A DNA stretch of 7,784 nt, taken from DASWIV01 sp036397475. Its GTDB lineage: Bacteria > JAJVIF01 > JAPKYR01. The stretch is from NCBI GenBank assembly GCA_036397475.1, contig DASWIV010000186.1:1-7784 (forward strand). Direction: 5' to 3'. Below the pieces are notes generated by a model that was given only the letters and a program-made list of their open reading frames with translations, did not search any database and was not told the origin of the DNA. Shown piece by piece: positions 1-5,529 of this stretch; the stretch's first letter is position 1, and each line of letters begins with the position of its first letter. Both the position numbers and the translations under genes were made by a program.

Positions 1-2
1 TT

Positions 3-209
3 GGAAAAATTGACTGGGTGATTGTAGGAGGAGAGTCTGGTCCCGGCTCACGCCCGATGGATGAAAACTGGGTTATTGATATCCGCAACCAATGCCTGGA
101 ATCGAATGTCCCATTCTTCTTTAAACAGTGGGGCGGAGTAAATAAGAAAAAAACCGGGCGTTTATTGGAAGGACAAACCTGGGACCAGATGCCGGCTTTT
201 GCGGTCTGA
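3..209 (+). CDS. Phage Gp37/Gp68-like (DUF5131) protein, C-terminal fragment
   Basis: This is the 3' end of a gene that begins before the window; the frame is already open at base 3 (G-K-I-D-W-V-I-V-G-G-E-S-G) and ends at TGA 207-209. I recognise the tail of the phage Gp37/Gp68 family (PF07505, DUF5131) from three blocks: VIVGGESGPGSRPM, then W-x-x-D-I-R-x-Q-C, then VPFFFKQWGG near the end. Full-length members carry an N-terminal cysteine cluster resembling a radical-SAM or Fe-S site, which lies outside this window and cannot be checked. The biochemical function of the family is not established, and despite the phage name many members are chromosomal. The GTG at 18 is an internal Val codon, not a start, because the family sequence continues upstream of it. 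The gene is co-oriented with lexA 130 bp downstream, which has its own promoter. Confidence 0.85.
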   Translation, partial: GKIDWVIVGGESGPGSRPMDENWVIDIRNQCLESNVPFFFKQWGGVNKKKTGRLLEGQTWDQMPAFAV

Positions 210-243
210 AATTCATTCATATAATTATTTTAAGTTTTTTAAC

Positions 244-269
244 TTTTACTCTTCACAAAAGTGGTAAAA
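244..269. promoter_or_regulatory. Inverted repeat over the lexA -35, candidate LexA operator
   Basis: TTTTAC (244-249) and GTAAAA (264-269) form a perfect 6-bp inverted repeat with 14 bases between. It covers the -35 box and most of the spacer of the lexA promoter. A second palindrome, CAC-AAAA-GTG (254-263), is nested inside with a centre shifted by 2 bp. LexA normally represses its own gene from a palindrome at the promoter, and its box differs between phyla, so either repeat could be the operator. It is not the E. coli box (CTGT-N8-ACAG) or the B. subtilis box (GAAC-N4-GTTC). An AT-only repeat, AAGTT-TTTT-AACTT, lies just upstream at 232-245 and is a weaker alternative. Confidence 0.35.
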
Positions 270-280
270 TAAGGTATAGT
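252..280 (+). promoter_or_regulatory. Sigma-70-type promoter of lexA
   Basis: TTCACA (252-257) and TATAGT (275-280) are separated by exactly 17 bases. Each hexamer matches the sigma-70 consensus at five of six positions. Transcription would start near 287, giving a leader of about 50 bases before the lexA ATG at 340. This is the best-formed promoter in the window. Confidence 0.7.
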
Positions 281-329
281 ATATGAAAATTTAGCTGTAA
301 TAATGCGATTTTAATAATAAATACTACAT

Positions 330-334
330 GGAGG
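330..334 (+). promoter_or_regulatory. Ribosome binding site of lexA
   Basis: GGAGG lies 5 bases before the ATG at 340. It overlaps the upstream in-frame ATG at 328, which therefore cannot be the real start. This site fixes the LexA start at 340. Confidence 0.85.
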
Positions 335-339
335 TTTCC

Positions 340-999
340 ATGCCCGCACGGAAACTAACCGATCGACAGCAGGAAATTCTCGCCTTCATCATCAACTACA
401 TTCAGGACACCGAACGTCCTCCAACCATCCGCGACATCGCGGATAATTTCGACTTCACTGTCAAGGGAGCCTACGATCACCTTCTTGCCCTGGAGAAGAA
501 AGGCTGGATCGACCGCCAGGGAAAACACTCCCGTGGAATTACCATCAAGGAATTCCCAAAAGAGTTCAGGCACCTTGAAAAGCGTCGTGAACTTGTGAAG
601 GAAGACATCAGGGCGATTCCGCTGGTCGGACGTATTGCCGCAGGAATGCCGGAAGCCGCACTCACTACAAGCGACGAAAAATTCGTTATCAGCGGCGAGT
701 ACCTCAGGGGCGAAGAGCATTTCGCGCTGAAGGTAAACGGAGACAGCATGATCGAAGCCGGCATCCACAACGGAGACATTGTTATCGTTAAGCGCCAGGC
801 GACTGCGCGCGAGAATGAGATCGTCGTCGCGATTGTGGAAGATATCGAGCCGGAAGCCACGCTCAAACGGTTCCGACGCAAAGGTAATTCTATTATTCTT
901 CATCCTGAGAATACCAGGTACGAAGACATTGTGGTGGACAATCCCAACAATGTAATGATCAATGGAGTAGTTGTTGGATTATTCCGCCCTGTTGTTTGA
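340..999 (+). CDS. lexA: LexA repressor, SOS regulator
   Basis: LexA binds operators of DNA-damage genes as a dimer and cleaves itself when stimulated by RecA on single-stranded DNA. The product is 219 residues from the ATG at 340, slightly longer than the usual ~200. Residues 5-65 form the winged-helix domain, including LTDRQQEILAFI and the PPTIRDIA turn. The cleavage site is Ala101-Gly102 within VGRIAAGMPEAA. The S24-type catalytic pair is Ser136 (NGDSM) and Lys176 (ATLKRF), followed by ILHPEN and the closing VVVGLFRP block. The Ser-Lys spacing is 40 rather than 37 as in E. coli, through three extra residues in the IVEDIEPEA loop. All catalytic parts are present, so it should be active. The gene has its own promoter and stands alone, convergent with the next gene. 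The recognition helix (residues ~29-48, with FTVKGAYDHL) is not the E. coli sequence, so a different operator is expected. Confidence 0.97.
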   Translation: MPARKLTDRQQEILAFIINYIQDTERPPTIRDIADNFDFTVKGAYDHLLALEKKGWIDRQGKHSRGITIKEFPKEFRHLEKRRELVKEDIRAIPLVGRIAAGMPEAALTTSDEKFVISGEYLRGEEHFALKVNGDSMIEAGIHNGDIVIVKRQATARENEIVVAIVEDIEPEATLKRFRRKGNSIILHPENTRYEDIVVDNPNNVMINGVVVGLFRPVV

Positions 1000-1020
1000 A
1001 GAACTTTGCGAGTCTTCAAA
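995..1020 (+). other. Hairpin at the lexA stop codon
   Basis: TTTGAAGA (995-1002) and TCTTCAAA (1013-1020) are perfect 8-bp inverted repeats with a 10-base loop spanning the lexA stop. No T-tract follows, so it is not a convincing intrinsic terminator. It could protect the 3' end of the message, and no better plus-strand terminator is visible before the convergent gene. Confidence 0.35.
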
Positions 1021-1048
1021 ATCAGCATCTTCAGTTGATTGAAAAATT

Positions 1049-1080
1049 AAAAAAAAAACTGCCACTTCCGGGTGGCAGTT
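1049..1080 (-). terminator. Intrinsic terminator of the minus-strand unit
   Basis: AACTGCCAC (1057-1065) and GTGGCAGTT (1072-1080) form a perfect 9-bp stem with a 6-base loop. The run of ten A on the plus strand (1049-1058) becomes a U-tract after the hairpin in minus-strand RNA. It lies 24 bases beyond the stop of the HEAT-like gene. On the plus strand no T-run follows, so it serves mainly the minus strand. Confidence 0.92.
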
Positions 1081-1103
1081 ATTGCTTGCAATTCTTATTT
1101 AAA

Positions 1104-1712
1104 TCAATGGCTTAATGCTTTCTGGCGCATCAACTGAAGGTTGCCCCTGGCGTCCTGGAAATATTCCTTTACATCCCATTCAGGTTCTACCGCTATCCAT
1201 GACGTAAGTTCCGCTATGCCGTGATCCAGAGCCGCGACCCATGCGTCAACGTCTTCGATTTCCGACGGTGCTCCCATCATTCTCAAGCCTTCGGCGGCGT
1301 TTTCGCGTGCTGATGGATCCTCCAGCCTGATACTTCCGACAAGTGCGTTGAGTGCTTTGACATTCGGGAAATTTCCCAGTGCGTAAAGTGCAGCAGTCGG
1401 ATGAGTATCGATAGCGTCGATCAACATATCCAGGACTCGGTCATCGCCGGTTTTTCCAGCCAGTACAACCGCTCCATAAACCACCTGTTCATGGAAATCA
1501 GCGTCCACCGGATCGTTATAGTAAATTTCAATTACAGCGTTGACGATCTCATCGGTGGACCAGAATTCGAACATTCCATTGTCCGGAGCGGTAAGCATCA
1601 GGCGGATATCCCTGACAGGATCACCGGTAGCTGCGCCTGAAATGCTTTGCGAATATGCCGCTCCCGACACCAGAAGCATCGCGGTTATCATTAATAATGT
1701 AAATCTCTTCAT
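1104..1712 (-). CDS. Secreted HEAT-repeat-like protein, function unknown
   Basis: The product is 202 residues. The ATG at 1712 is chosen because AGGGAG (1719-1724) lies 6 bases before it; the in-frame ATG at 1733 would put this site inside the gene. Residues 1-21 are a typical Sec signal peptide (basic MKR, hydrophobic core, likely cut after AYS), without a lipobox, so the protein is probably periplasmic or secreted. Residues ~74-170 show paired amphipathic helices of HEAT or PBS-lyase-like type: VVYGAVVLAGKTGDDRVLDMLIDAID, then AALYALGNFPNVKALNALV, then ARENAAEGLRMMGAP. Such repeats usually form a curved solenoid that binds other proteins. No catalytic residues are recognisable. It follows the metalloprotease gene by 39 bp on the same strand and ends at the terminator at 1049-1080, so the two are probably co-transcribed. 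A helper or inhibitor of the protease is possible but unproven. Confidence 0.85.
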   Translation of the reverse strand: MKRFTLLMITAMLLVSGAAYSQSISGAATGDPVRDIRLMLTAPDNGMFEFWSTDEIVNAVIEIYYNDPVDADFHEQVVYGAVVLAGKTGDDRVLDMLIDAIDTHPTAALYALGNFPNVKALNALVGSIRLEDPSARENAAEGLRMMGAPSEIEDVDAWVAALDHGIAELTSWIAVEPEWDVKEYFQDARGNLQLMRQKALSH

Positions 1713-1718
1713 TATGTT

Positions 1719-1724
1719 CTCCCT
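1719..1724 (-). promoter_or_regulatory. Ribosome binding site of the HEAT-like gene
   Basis: AGGGAG on the minus strand, 6 bases before the ATG at 1712. It decides the start over the upstream in-frame ATG at 1733. Confidence 0.75.
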
Positions 1725-1751
1725 GAAAATCATATCTAAATTCTTATCGCA

Positions 1752-4748
1752 TTAAAAATTGTTCTTGTAGTTTGTATGGAAATAGACCCAGTTCTCAACC
1801 TGGCTGTCAATAGGTTTTTCCGGAGTCTGCCAGTTCTTTTGACTCATGAAATACTGGGTTGGTTGAGTAAGATTTGTGTAATGCCAGTACATTATGTTCC
1901 CAGGAGTCGCATCGCTTGGTGAGCACCATGCGTCGATCGTTCCCGGAGCGCAGGAGCCGCTCTTGATCTGTGCGCACGTATAGAAATCCAGAAGGTATTC
2001 GTCAAACAACAGGCTGAAAGCGTGGCCAAGTTCATGGGCGAGTGTACGGCCAGTGCCATAATCAGTATTAACGATATACGTCATGTTATGGTTCTGCTGA
2101 TTGTACCTGCACGCCATGATCGCGTAGGCGGCAGCGCTTTCAAGATCGGTTACGTAATTCACGTAATATACATTTATAGGCCCTGAAGTATCCCTGTACT
2201 GCTGGTGACAGGATTGCATCTCGCTGGTGCTTGCAGCCAGCCAGGAGGTCCTGTTAATGTAATCGATCTCGGTAAGCTCTATACTTCCGCCCCACTTGCC
2301 CCAGAACTCGTTCGCCCATGCAATGTCGTTATGTACCCGGGCCTCGGTTGTAGCGGGACTCGATCCGTCGTTCGCGGTGATTATGTGAGCGTGAATCTGG
2401 AAAGTGAAATCGCCTACATTCGATGTCTCGAAATCAGTGTTGAGGGTATAGTTCTGAACACCTGATCCGACAGCGGGATGCGCGGTTACCTTTATATAGT
2501 ATTTCCCTTCAGCCAGTTTGCCGGTATCAATCGACTCATCGTTGATACCCGGAGTTGTAGCGGTCGCGATAGGTGCGCCCTGGGGATCAAGGTAAAGGTA
2601 CATATCGTTGTCGTACGTGAGATTTCCGCTCAGGGTTATGGTCCCATCGACAGAAGTTCCTTCTGCCACATTAAACGTATACCAGTCGATATCGCCGGGG
2701 AAACAGACTGTTCCCGAAGCCTGAGCATTCAGTCCGATATCGTCTGCCACCAGGTATGAATCGTTTGTATCATCCGATCCACAGGTGAAATCCTGCATCG
2801 ACAGATTTGTGGAGATCGTGTACATGCGGTCGTCATCGGGAGCTGATCCCTGTGCGTAAATTTCAACGTAATGATTTCCTGGTCCAAGTCCTGGAATATT
2901 TACCAGCTCGTCCTGGGATCCCGTGTTATATCCCCACCACGTGATCGCCCCGGGATATTCGTCATAGATCCTGATATTGATATCGCCGGTCGACTGGTTG
3001 TCGAGGTAAATCGTACCTCCTGCTACTTTGCCCGAGGGTACCGTCAACATGTACCAGTCGCGAAGGTCGCCACCGGCACACACTGAATCGGAAGCGTCGT
3101 TCAAAAGTCCGATGAATGCGGCGGAGGTGTATTCATTGTTAGAGTCAGCGGTGCAATTTTCACCCTCAAAGCCCAGGTTCATCTTGAGCGTGTAAATCTG
3201 GTACTCGCCATCTGCGCTTTCTCCCGGAATTACCGAAGCGTAATAAATTCCAGGCTCGATATTGTCAATGGCCAGGACCTCATCCACTTTTCCAAGTGTG
3301 AGCTTTGAGTATAGTGCAGTTCCGGGACAGCCATCATAAATATACAGGTCGGTATCGTACTGGTTGTTGTTTTCGAGTGTAATTGTGCCGGACATAATTA
3401 CGCCCGACGGGACGACGAAGGAATACCAGTCACTTGGATCATACGGAGCGCACACGGCGCTTGAAATGGTTGCCTTTGTGTCAATTGACACCGAATCGTC
3501 GCAGATTACGTTTTCGTCCGCGGTGCAATCAAGGCTCGCAACGTTGATGTCGAGCAGGTAATAAGCTGCGACATTTCCATCCGGCGCAGCCTGGGGTCCC
3601 TGTTTGTAACTCGCATCGAGTGCTGGGACTTCGATCAGCACCGGGATTTTTCCGGCGTTATGAGTAGTTCCCTGAGCGGTTGCGGTAATTTTTATGCTGT
3701 TCGAGGTTAATTCTTTGGATAATGATGGATTATCAAAGTCTATGTACGGTGAATACAGGTTTACGTACGGGACCTGATCGGTATATTTGAAGTTCGCCCA
3801 CGCCTGCCAGTCGAAAATTTCCACTTTCAAGACAAGTTCACCGGCTCCGGTTCCGCCACCTCCGGGAATACCCTGGAGAGTGTTTGATATGACCGATGGC
3901 TTCATCAGAAAAGCTTCGGGCATGTTGGCGTAGATCGGAAAGTCACCCGGAAGATTAACCGGCGGCTTGACCGCAGGCTGAGACCAGCTCGCGTCGATAG
4001 CGTAGTCAAAATATATTTTCGGAGTTCCATTAACCGGGAATTGAATGGTGTAAAACCTGTGATTCGTGCTTCCTGCCCGGAAAATAGCGCGGCCATTTGT
4101 ATCCGTCAGGGGAAGAACTGCAAGTAGATCCGGACTCGTGGATTCCAGGAGGCCGTCAGCGAAAATCTTGTACGGATTTATATTAGCGTCAAGAGATACG
4201 CCCGGGGGATAAATATGGAAATTTCCCGGTGTGTAACCGAACAAGCCGGGCGTGGTGAATTCGGATGGGTTCCACCATCGAGTCCATCCATCGGCGTTCA
4301 AGAGGTCAGGATCTCCAGGACCCGCTAGTTTCAACCCATTCGCCTCGAGACTTCCGGTAGTCAATAAAATGCCTCGGGTGTCGAATCCGGTCAGGTTAGG
4401 ATTGTTCGGGAATGGATGAGTTATCCCTACGTTGACAACCACATAACCCTGTTGGAAATTGCTGGATGGATCGATATGCACACTCAGGCCAAGTGAATTA
4501 TTCAATGGCTGTGTCGCGTTGATATGAGCCTGGGAGATTCTATTCGGGAGAGCTTCAATGGTCTCGGATTCAAGGTCCGCGACCATGTTGTAGTAACCCC
4601 AGAGCTTGCTTGAGGCCGGTTTAGTGTCCGGCAGATTCTGCGTCTGTGTAATTTCGTTTGTGGGTGTGGTTGGATTTTTGTGAGATTGGCAACCTGCCAC
4701 AATGCCAATGACGATTAGCGTCAGCACCGGTAATAATCTAAATTTCAT
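1752..4748 (-). CDS. Lipoprotein metalloprotease with three PPC repeats
   Basis: The product is 998 residues from the ATG at 4748, preceded at 9 bases by AAGGA; an in-frame ATG at 4826 would place 26 residues before the lipoprotein signal and is rejected. Residues 1-20 are a lipoprotein signal with lipobox I-V-A-G-C (Cys20), then a Thr/Pro/Asn linker. Residues ~48-257 are the module shared with the lipoprotein at 6388 (LWGYY, THPF, DGWTRWWNPSEF, GYTPG, FADGL). Residues ~258-405 are a second shared region (LVLKVEIFDWQAW). Residues ~408-775 are three PPC-type beta-sandwich repeats. Residues ~776-998 are a zinc protease domain: INVYYVNY strand, HELGHAFSLLFDEY (His905, Glu906, His909, Asp916) and a likely Met-turn at GNIMYW (Met953). 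The pattern HExGHxxxxLxDEY recalls the M64 (IgA peptidase) group; the metzincin G and third His are not in register. Three Cys between active site and Met-turn suggest disulfides. It is probably a surface-anchored endopeptidase; the substrate is unknown. Confidence 0.88.
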   Translation of the reverse strand: MKFRLLPVLTLIVIGIVAGCQSHKNPTTPTNEITQTQNLPDTKPASSKLWGYYNMVADLESETIEALPNRISQAHINATQPLNNSLGLSVHIDPSSNFQQGYVVVNVGITHPFPNNPNLTGFDTRGILLTTGSLEANGLKLAGPGDPDLLNADGWTRWWNPSEFTTPGLFGYTPGNFHIYPPGVSLDANINPYKIFADGLLESTSPDLLAVLPLTDTNGRAIFRAGSTNHRFYTIQFPVNGTPKIYFDYAIDASWSQPAVKPPVNLPGDFPIYANMPEAFLMKPSVISNTLQGIPGGGGTGAGELVLKVEIFDWQAWANFKYTDQVPYVNLYSPYIDFDNPSLSKELTSNSIKITATAQGTTHNAGKIPVLIEVPALDASYKQGPQAAPDGNVAAYYLLDINVASLDCTADENVICDDSVSIDTKATISSAVCAPYDPSDWYSFVVPSGVIMSGTITLENNNQYDTDLYIYDGCPGTALYSKLTLGKVDEVLAIDNIEPGIYYASVIPGESADGEYQIYTLKMNLGFEGENCTADSNNEYTSAAFIGLLNDASDSVCAGGDLRDWYMLTVPSGKVAGGTIYLDNQSTGDINIRIYDEYPGAITWWGYNTGSQDELVNIPGLGPGNHYVEIYAQGSAPDDDRMYTISTNLSMQDFTCGSDDTNDSYLVADDIGLNAQASGTVCFPGDIDWYTFNVAEGTSVDGTITLSGNLTYDNDMYLYLDPQGAPIATATTPGINDESIDTGKLAEGKYYIKVTAHPAVGSGVQNYTLNTDFETSNVGDFTFQIHAHIITANDGSSPATTEARVHNDIAWANEFWGKWGGSIELTEIDYINRTSWLAASTSEMQSCHQQYRDTSGPINVYYVNYVTDLESAAAYAIMACRYNQQNHNMTYIVNTDYGTGRTLAHELGHAFSLLFDEYLLDFYTCAQIKSGSCAPGTIDAWCSPSDATPGNIMYWHYTNLTQPTQYFMSQKNWQTPEKPIDSQVENWVYFHTNYKNNF
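2424..3527 (-). repeat. Three tandem PPC-domain repeats inside the metalloprotease
   Basis: The repeats begin at Cys408 (CTAD), Cys532 (CTAD) and Cys656 (CGSD), each exactly 124 codons apart. Each carries a second Cys before a D-W-Y core (AVCAPYDPSDWYSF, SVCAGGDLRDWYML, TVCFPGDIDWYTF), then an aspartate-rich D-[LIM]-Y/R-[IL]-Y strand, a D-E turn and G-x-Y-Y or G-x-H-Y before the last strand. This matches bacterial pre-peptidase C-terminal domains (PF04151), found on secreted proteases and often linked to folding or substrate binding. The paired Cys probably make one disulfide per repeat. The copies are clearly diverged, so this is an old duplication. Confidence 0.82.
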
Positions 4749-5066
4749 TAACTTTAATCCTTGTAGCGGCCAAAAGGGACCTGTAGAAATAAAAAAATTT
4801 GCACGCAAAAACGCGATGCCTTTCACACCTGATTATAAGTATACACCAGAAAGGGCGGAAAAAGAAAGGGGGACAAATAACATTATAGTACAGGAGGATA
4901 CGAAGGGGGGCATGAGGTCCGCAGGCGGAATTGACGCAAAGCAATATAATCCAATAGAAGACAAATTTTCTCATGTTTAGATAACATATTTTTGTCAATA
5001 AAAAGCAAAAAAAATGAAAAATCTCGAAAAATAAACATTTTTTAAGCAGATTTTTCAATTTCAGTC
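4749..5066. other. AT-rich intergenic region between divergent genes
   Basis: This is the left part of a 781-bp gene-free stretch between the metalloprotease (minus) and sigma (plus) genes. It holds the metalloprotease leader and possible minus-strand -10 boxes (TATAAT at 4832-4837 and 4882-4887), a purine-rich G-run tract (4892-4918), and a very A-rich stretch (4985-5040) of the sort that bends DNA upstream of promoters. A perfect minus-strand TTGACA occurs at 4993-4998 but has no matching -10 at 15-18 bases. Short open frames here lack ribosome binding sites and recognisable products. Confidence 0.6.
4882..4889 (-). promoter_or_regulatory. Possible -10 element of the metalloprotease unit
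   Basis: Minus-strand ACTATAAT contains a perfect TATAAT, about 130 bases before the start at 4748. No good -35 hexamer lies 16-18 bases upstream. A second minus-strand TATAAT at 4832-4837 is an equally possible -10. The ACTATAAT octamer recurs before the sigma gene and before the second lipoprotein. Confidence 0.3.
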
Positions 5067-5074
5067 ACTATAAT
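5067..5074 (+). promoter_or_regulatory. Possible -10 element with ACTATAAT octamer
   Basis: ACTATAAT on the plus strand contains a perfect TATAAT just downstream of the A/T-rich tract. There is no convincing -35 at the usual distance. If it is used for the sigma gene, the leader would be about 450 bases and would include the hairpins listed below; it could equally start a separate small RNA. Confidence 0.3.
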
Positions 5075-5122
5075 ACTCTTCAGGATGCATAAAGGTTGTT
5101 TAAAAATGTGAAAATTGTACTA

Positions 5123-5156
5123 ATTGGGACATACGGACATAATGTCCCGTCCCAAT
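5123..5156 (+). other. Strong two-part hairpin with a competing fold
   Basis: ATTGGGAC (5123-5130) pairs perfectly with GTCCCAAT (5149-5156). Inside, GGACA (5135-5139) pairs with TGTCC (5143-5147) over a 3-base loop. An exclusive alternative exists: GGGACAT (5126-5132) with ATGTCCC (5142-5148). No T-tract follows, so it is not a terminator. The inner GGACAT-A-ATGTCC is also a near-perfect DNA palindrome, so an operator read as DNA is the other possibility. Confidence 0.6.
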
Positions 5157-5282
5157 CGAGGATTTCAGCTGCCCGGGCATTCTAAAAAGGAAAAATTTTA
5201 TAGGGGTTAAGAAAATTTTCTGCGAGGCACAGGCGTACATTTTAAAAGTCACACAGCGTCGATGAGACCGTCGGAAGGATAG

Positions 5283-5300
5283 GGTTCCTGAGGTGGAACC
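5283..5300 (+). other. Short hairpin in the sigma upstream region
   Basis: GGTTCC (5283-5288) and GGAACC (5295-5300) form a perfect 6-bp stem with loop TGAGGT. A weaker pairing, CAGC (5300-5303) with GCTG (5324-5327), lies next to it. The region does not match any riboswitch class I know. Confidence 0.4.
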
Positions 5301-5403
5301 AGCCAATACTGATAATTTGGAAAGCTGATTGCTTATTAAATTTCGCCACCATCCTGATTTACTTTATCGCACTTATGGGGATGGCGGGGAGGACGCGGAA
5401 CCT

Positions 5404-5472
5404 GGAGGAGAAATAACTGTTGGAGATTTAGGCGGATAAGCCTGACGAGGATCGCAGTTATTTTCCCATTCC
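5404..5472 (+). other. Structured RNA candidate upstream of the sigma gene
   Basis: AAATAACTG (5411-5419) pairs perfectly with CAGTTATTT (5455-5463). The helix can extend outward: G5410 and GG 5407-5408 with CCC 5465-5467, then GGA 5404-5406 with TCC 5470-5472, with small bulges. Inside sits a second hairpin, TTAGGC (5428-5433) with GCCTGA (5440-5445, one G-U pair) and loop GGATAA, flanked by purine-rich internal loops (5420-5427 and 5446-5454). This layout is typical of a folded leader or small RNA. It ends 57 bases before the sigma ATG. I cannot assign it to a known class. Confidence 0.4.
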
Positions 5473-5493
5473 AAAAATTCAATCGCACCTCCA

Positions 5494-5522
5494 TTGTAAA
5501 TCCGGACACAATGAGGCATAAT
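5494..5522 (+). promoter_or_regulatory. Possible promoter for a leaderless sigma transcript
   Basis: TTGTAA (5494-5499) and CATAAT (5517-5522) are 17 bases apart. The -10 matches five of six positions and the -35 four of six. The expected start of transcription, about 7 bases after the -10, falls at 5529-5530, exactly on the ATG of the sigma gene. That would give a leaderless message and would explain the absence of a well-placed ribosome binding site. Confidence 0.4.
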
Positions 5523-5529
5523 CGCGTTC

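Noticed and set aside
328..339. Upstream in-frame ATG for lexA at 328
   Set aside because: It overlaps the GGAGG ribosome site that serves ATG 340, and the family N-terminus fits the shorter form.
355..903. Long open frames antisense to lexA (355-903 and 477-881)
   Set aside because: They are opposite a certain lexA gene, lack ribosome sites and resemble no family.
1401..1755. Plus-strand frames opposite the HEAT-like gene
   Set aside because: They are shadows of a gene with a clear signal peptide, ribosome site and terminator on the minus strand.
4933..4942. GACGCAAAGC, resembling a core of the c-di-GMP-I riboswitch
   Set aside because: The partner segment (CACGCACAGGGCAAACC-like) and the paired stems are missing, so it is a chance match.
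4816..4980. Plus-strand small frame (54 codons from ATG 4816, or 22 codons from ATG 4912)
   Set aside because: There is no ribosome site at 4816, and the AGGAGG at 4892-4897 is 14 bases from ATG 4912, too far. The product is unrecognised and no plus-strand promoter is evident.
4992..4998. TTGTCA (plus) and TTGACA (minus) as promoter -35 boxes
   Set aside because: Neither has a reasonable -10 hexamer at 15-18 bases.
4738..5058. Minus-strand frame of 106 codons before the metalloprotease
   Set aside because: It is a Phe/Leu/Ile-rich product of the A-rich tract, overlaps the lipoprotein start, and has no ribosome site.
5281..5288. AGGGTTCC, resembling the start of the ykkC guanidine riboswitch core
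   Set aside because: The downstream conserved segment (CTGGTCCGAGAG-like) is absent, and the bases instead form a simple local hairpin.
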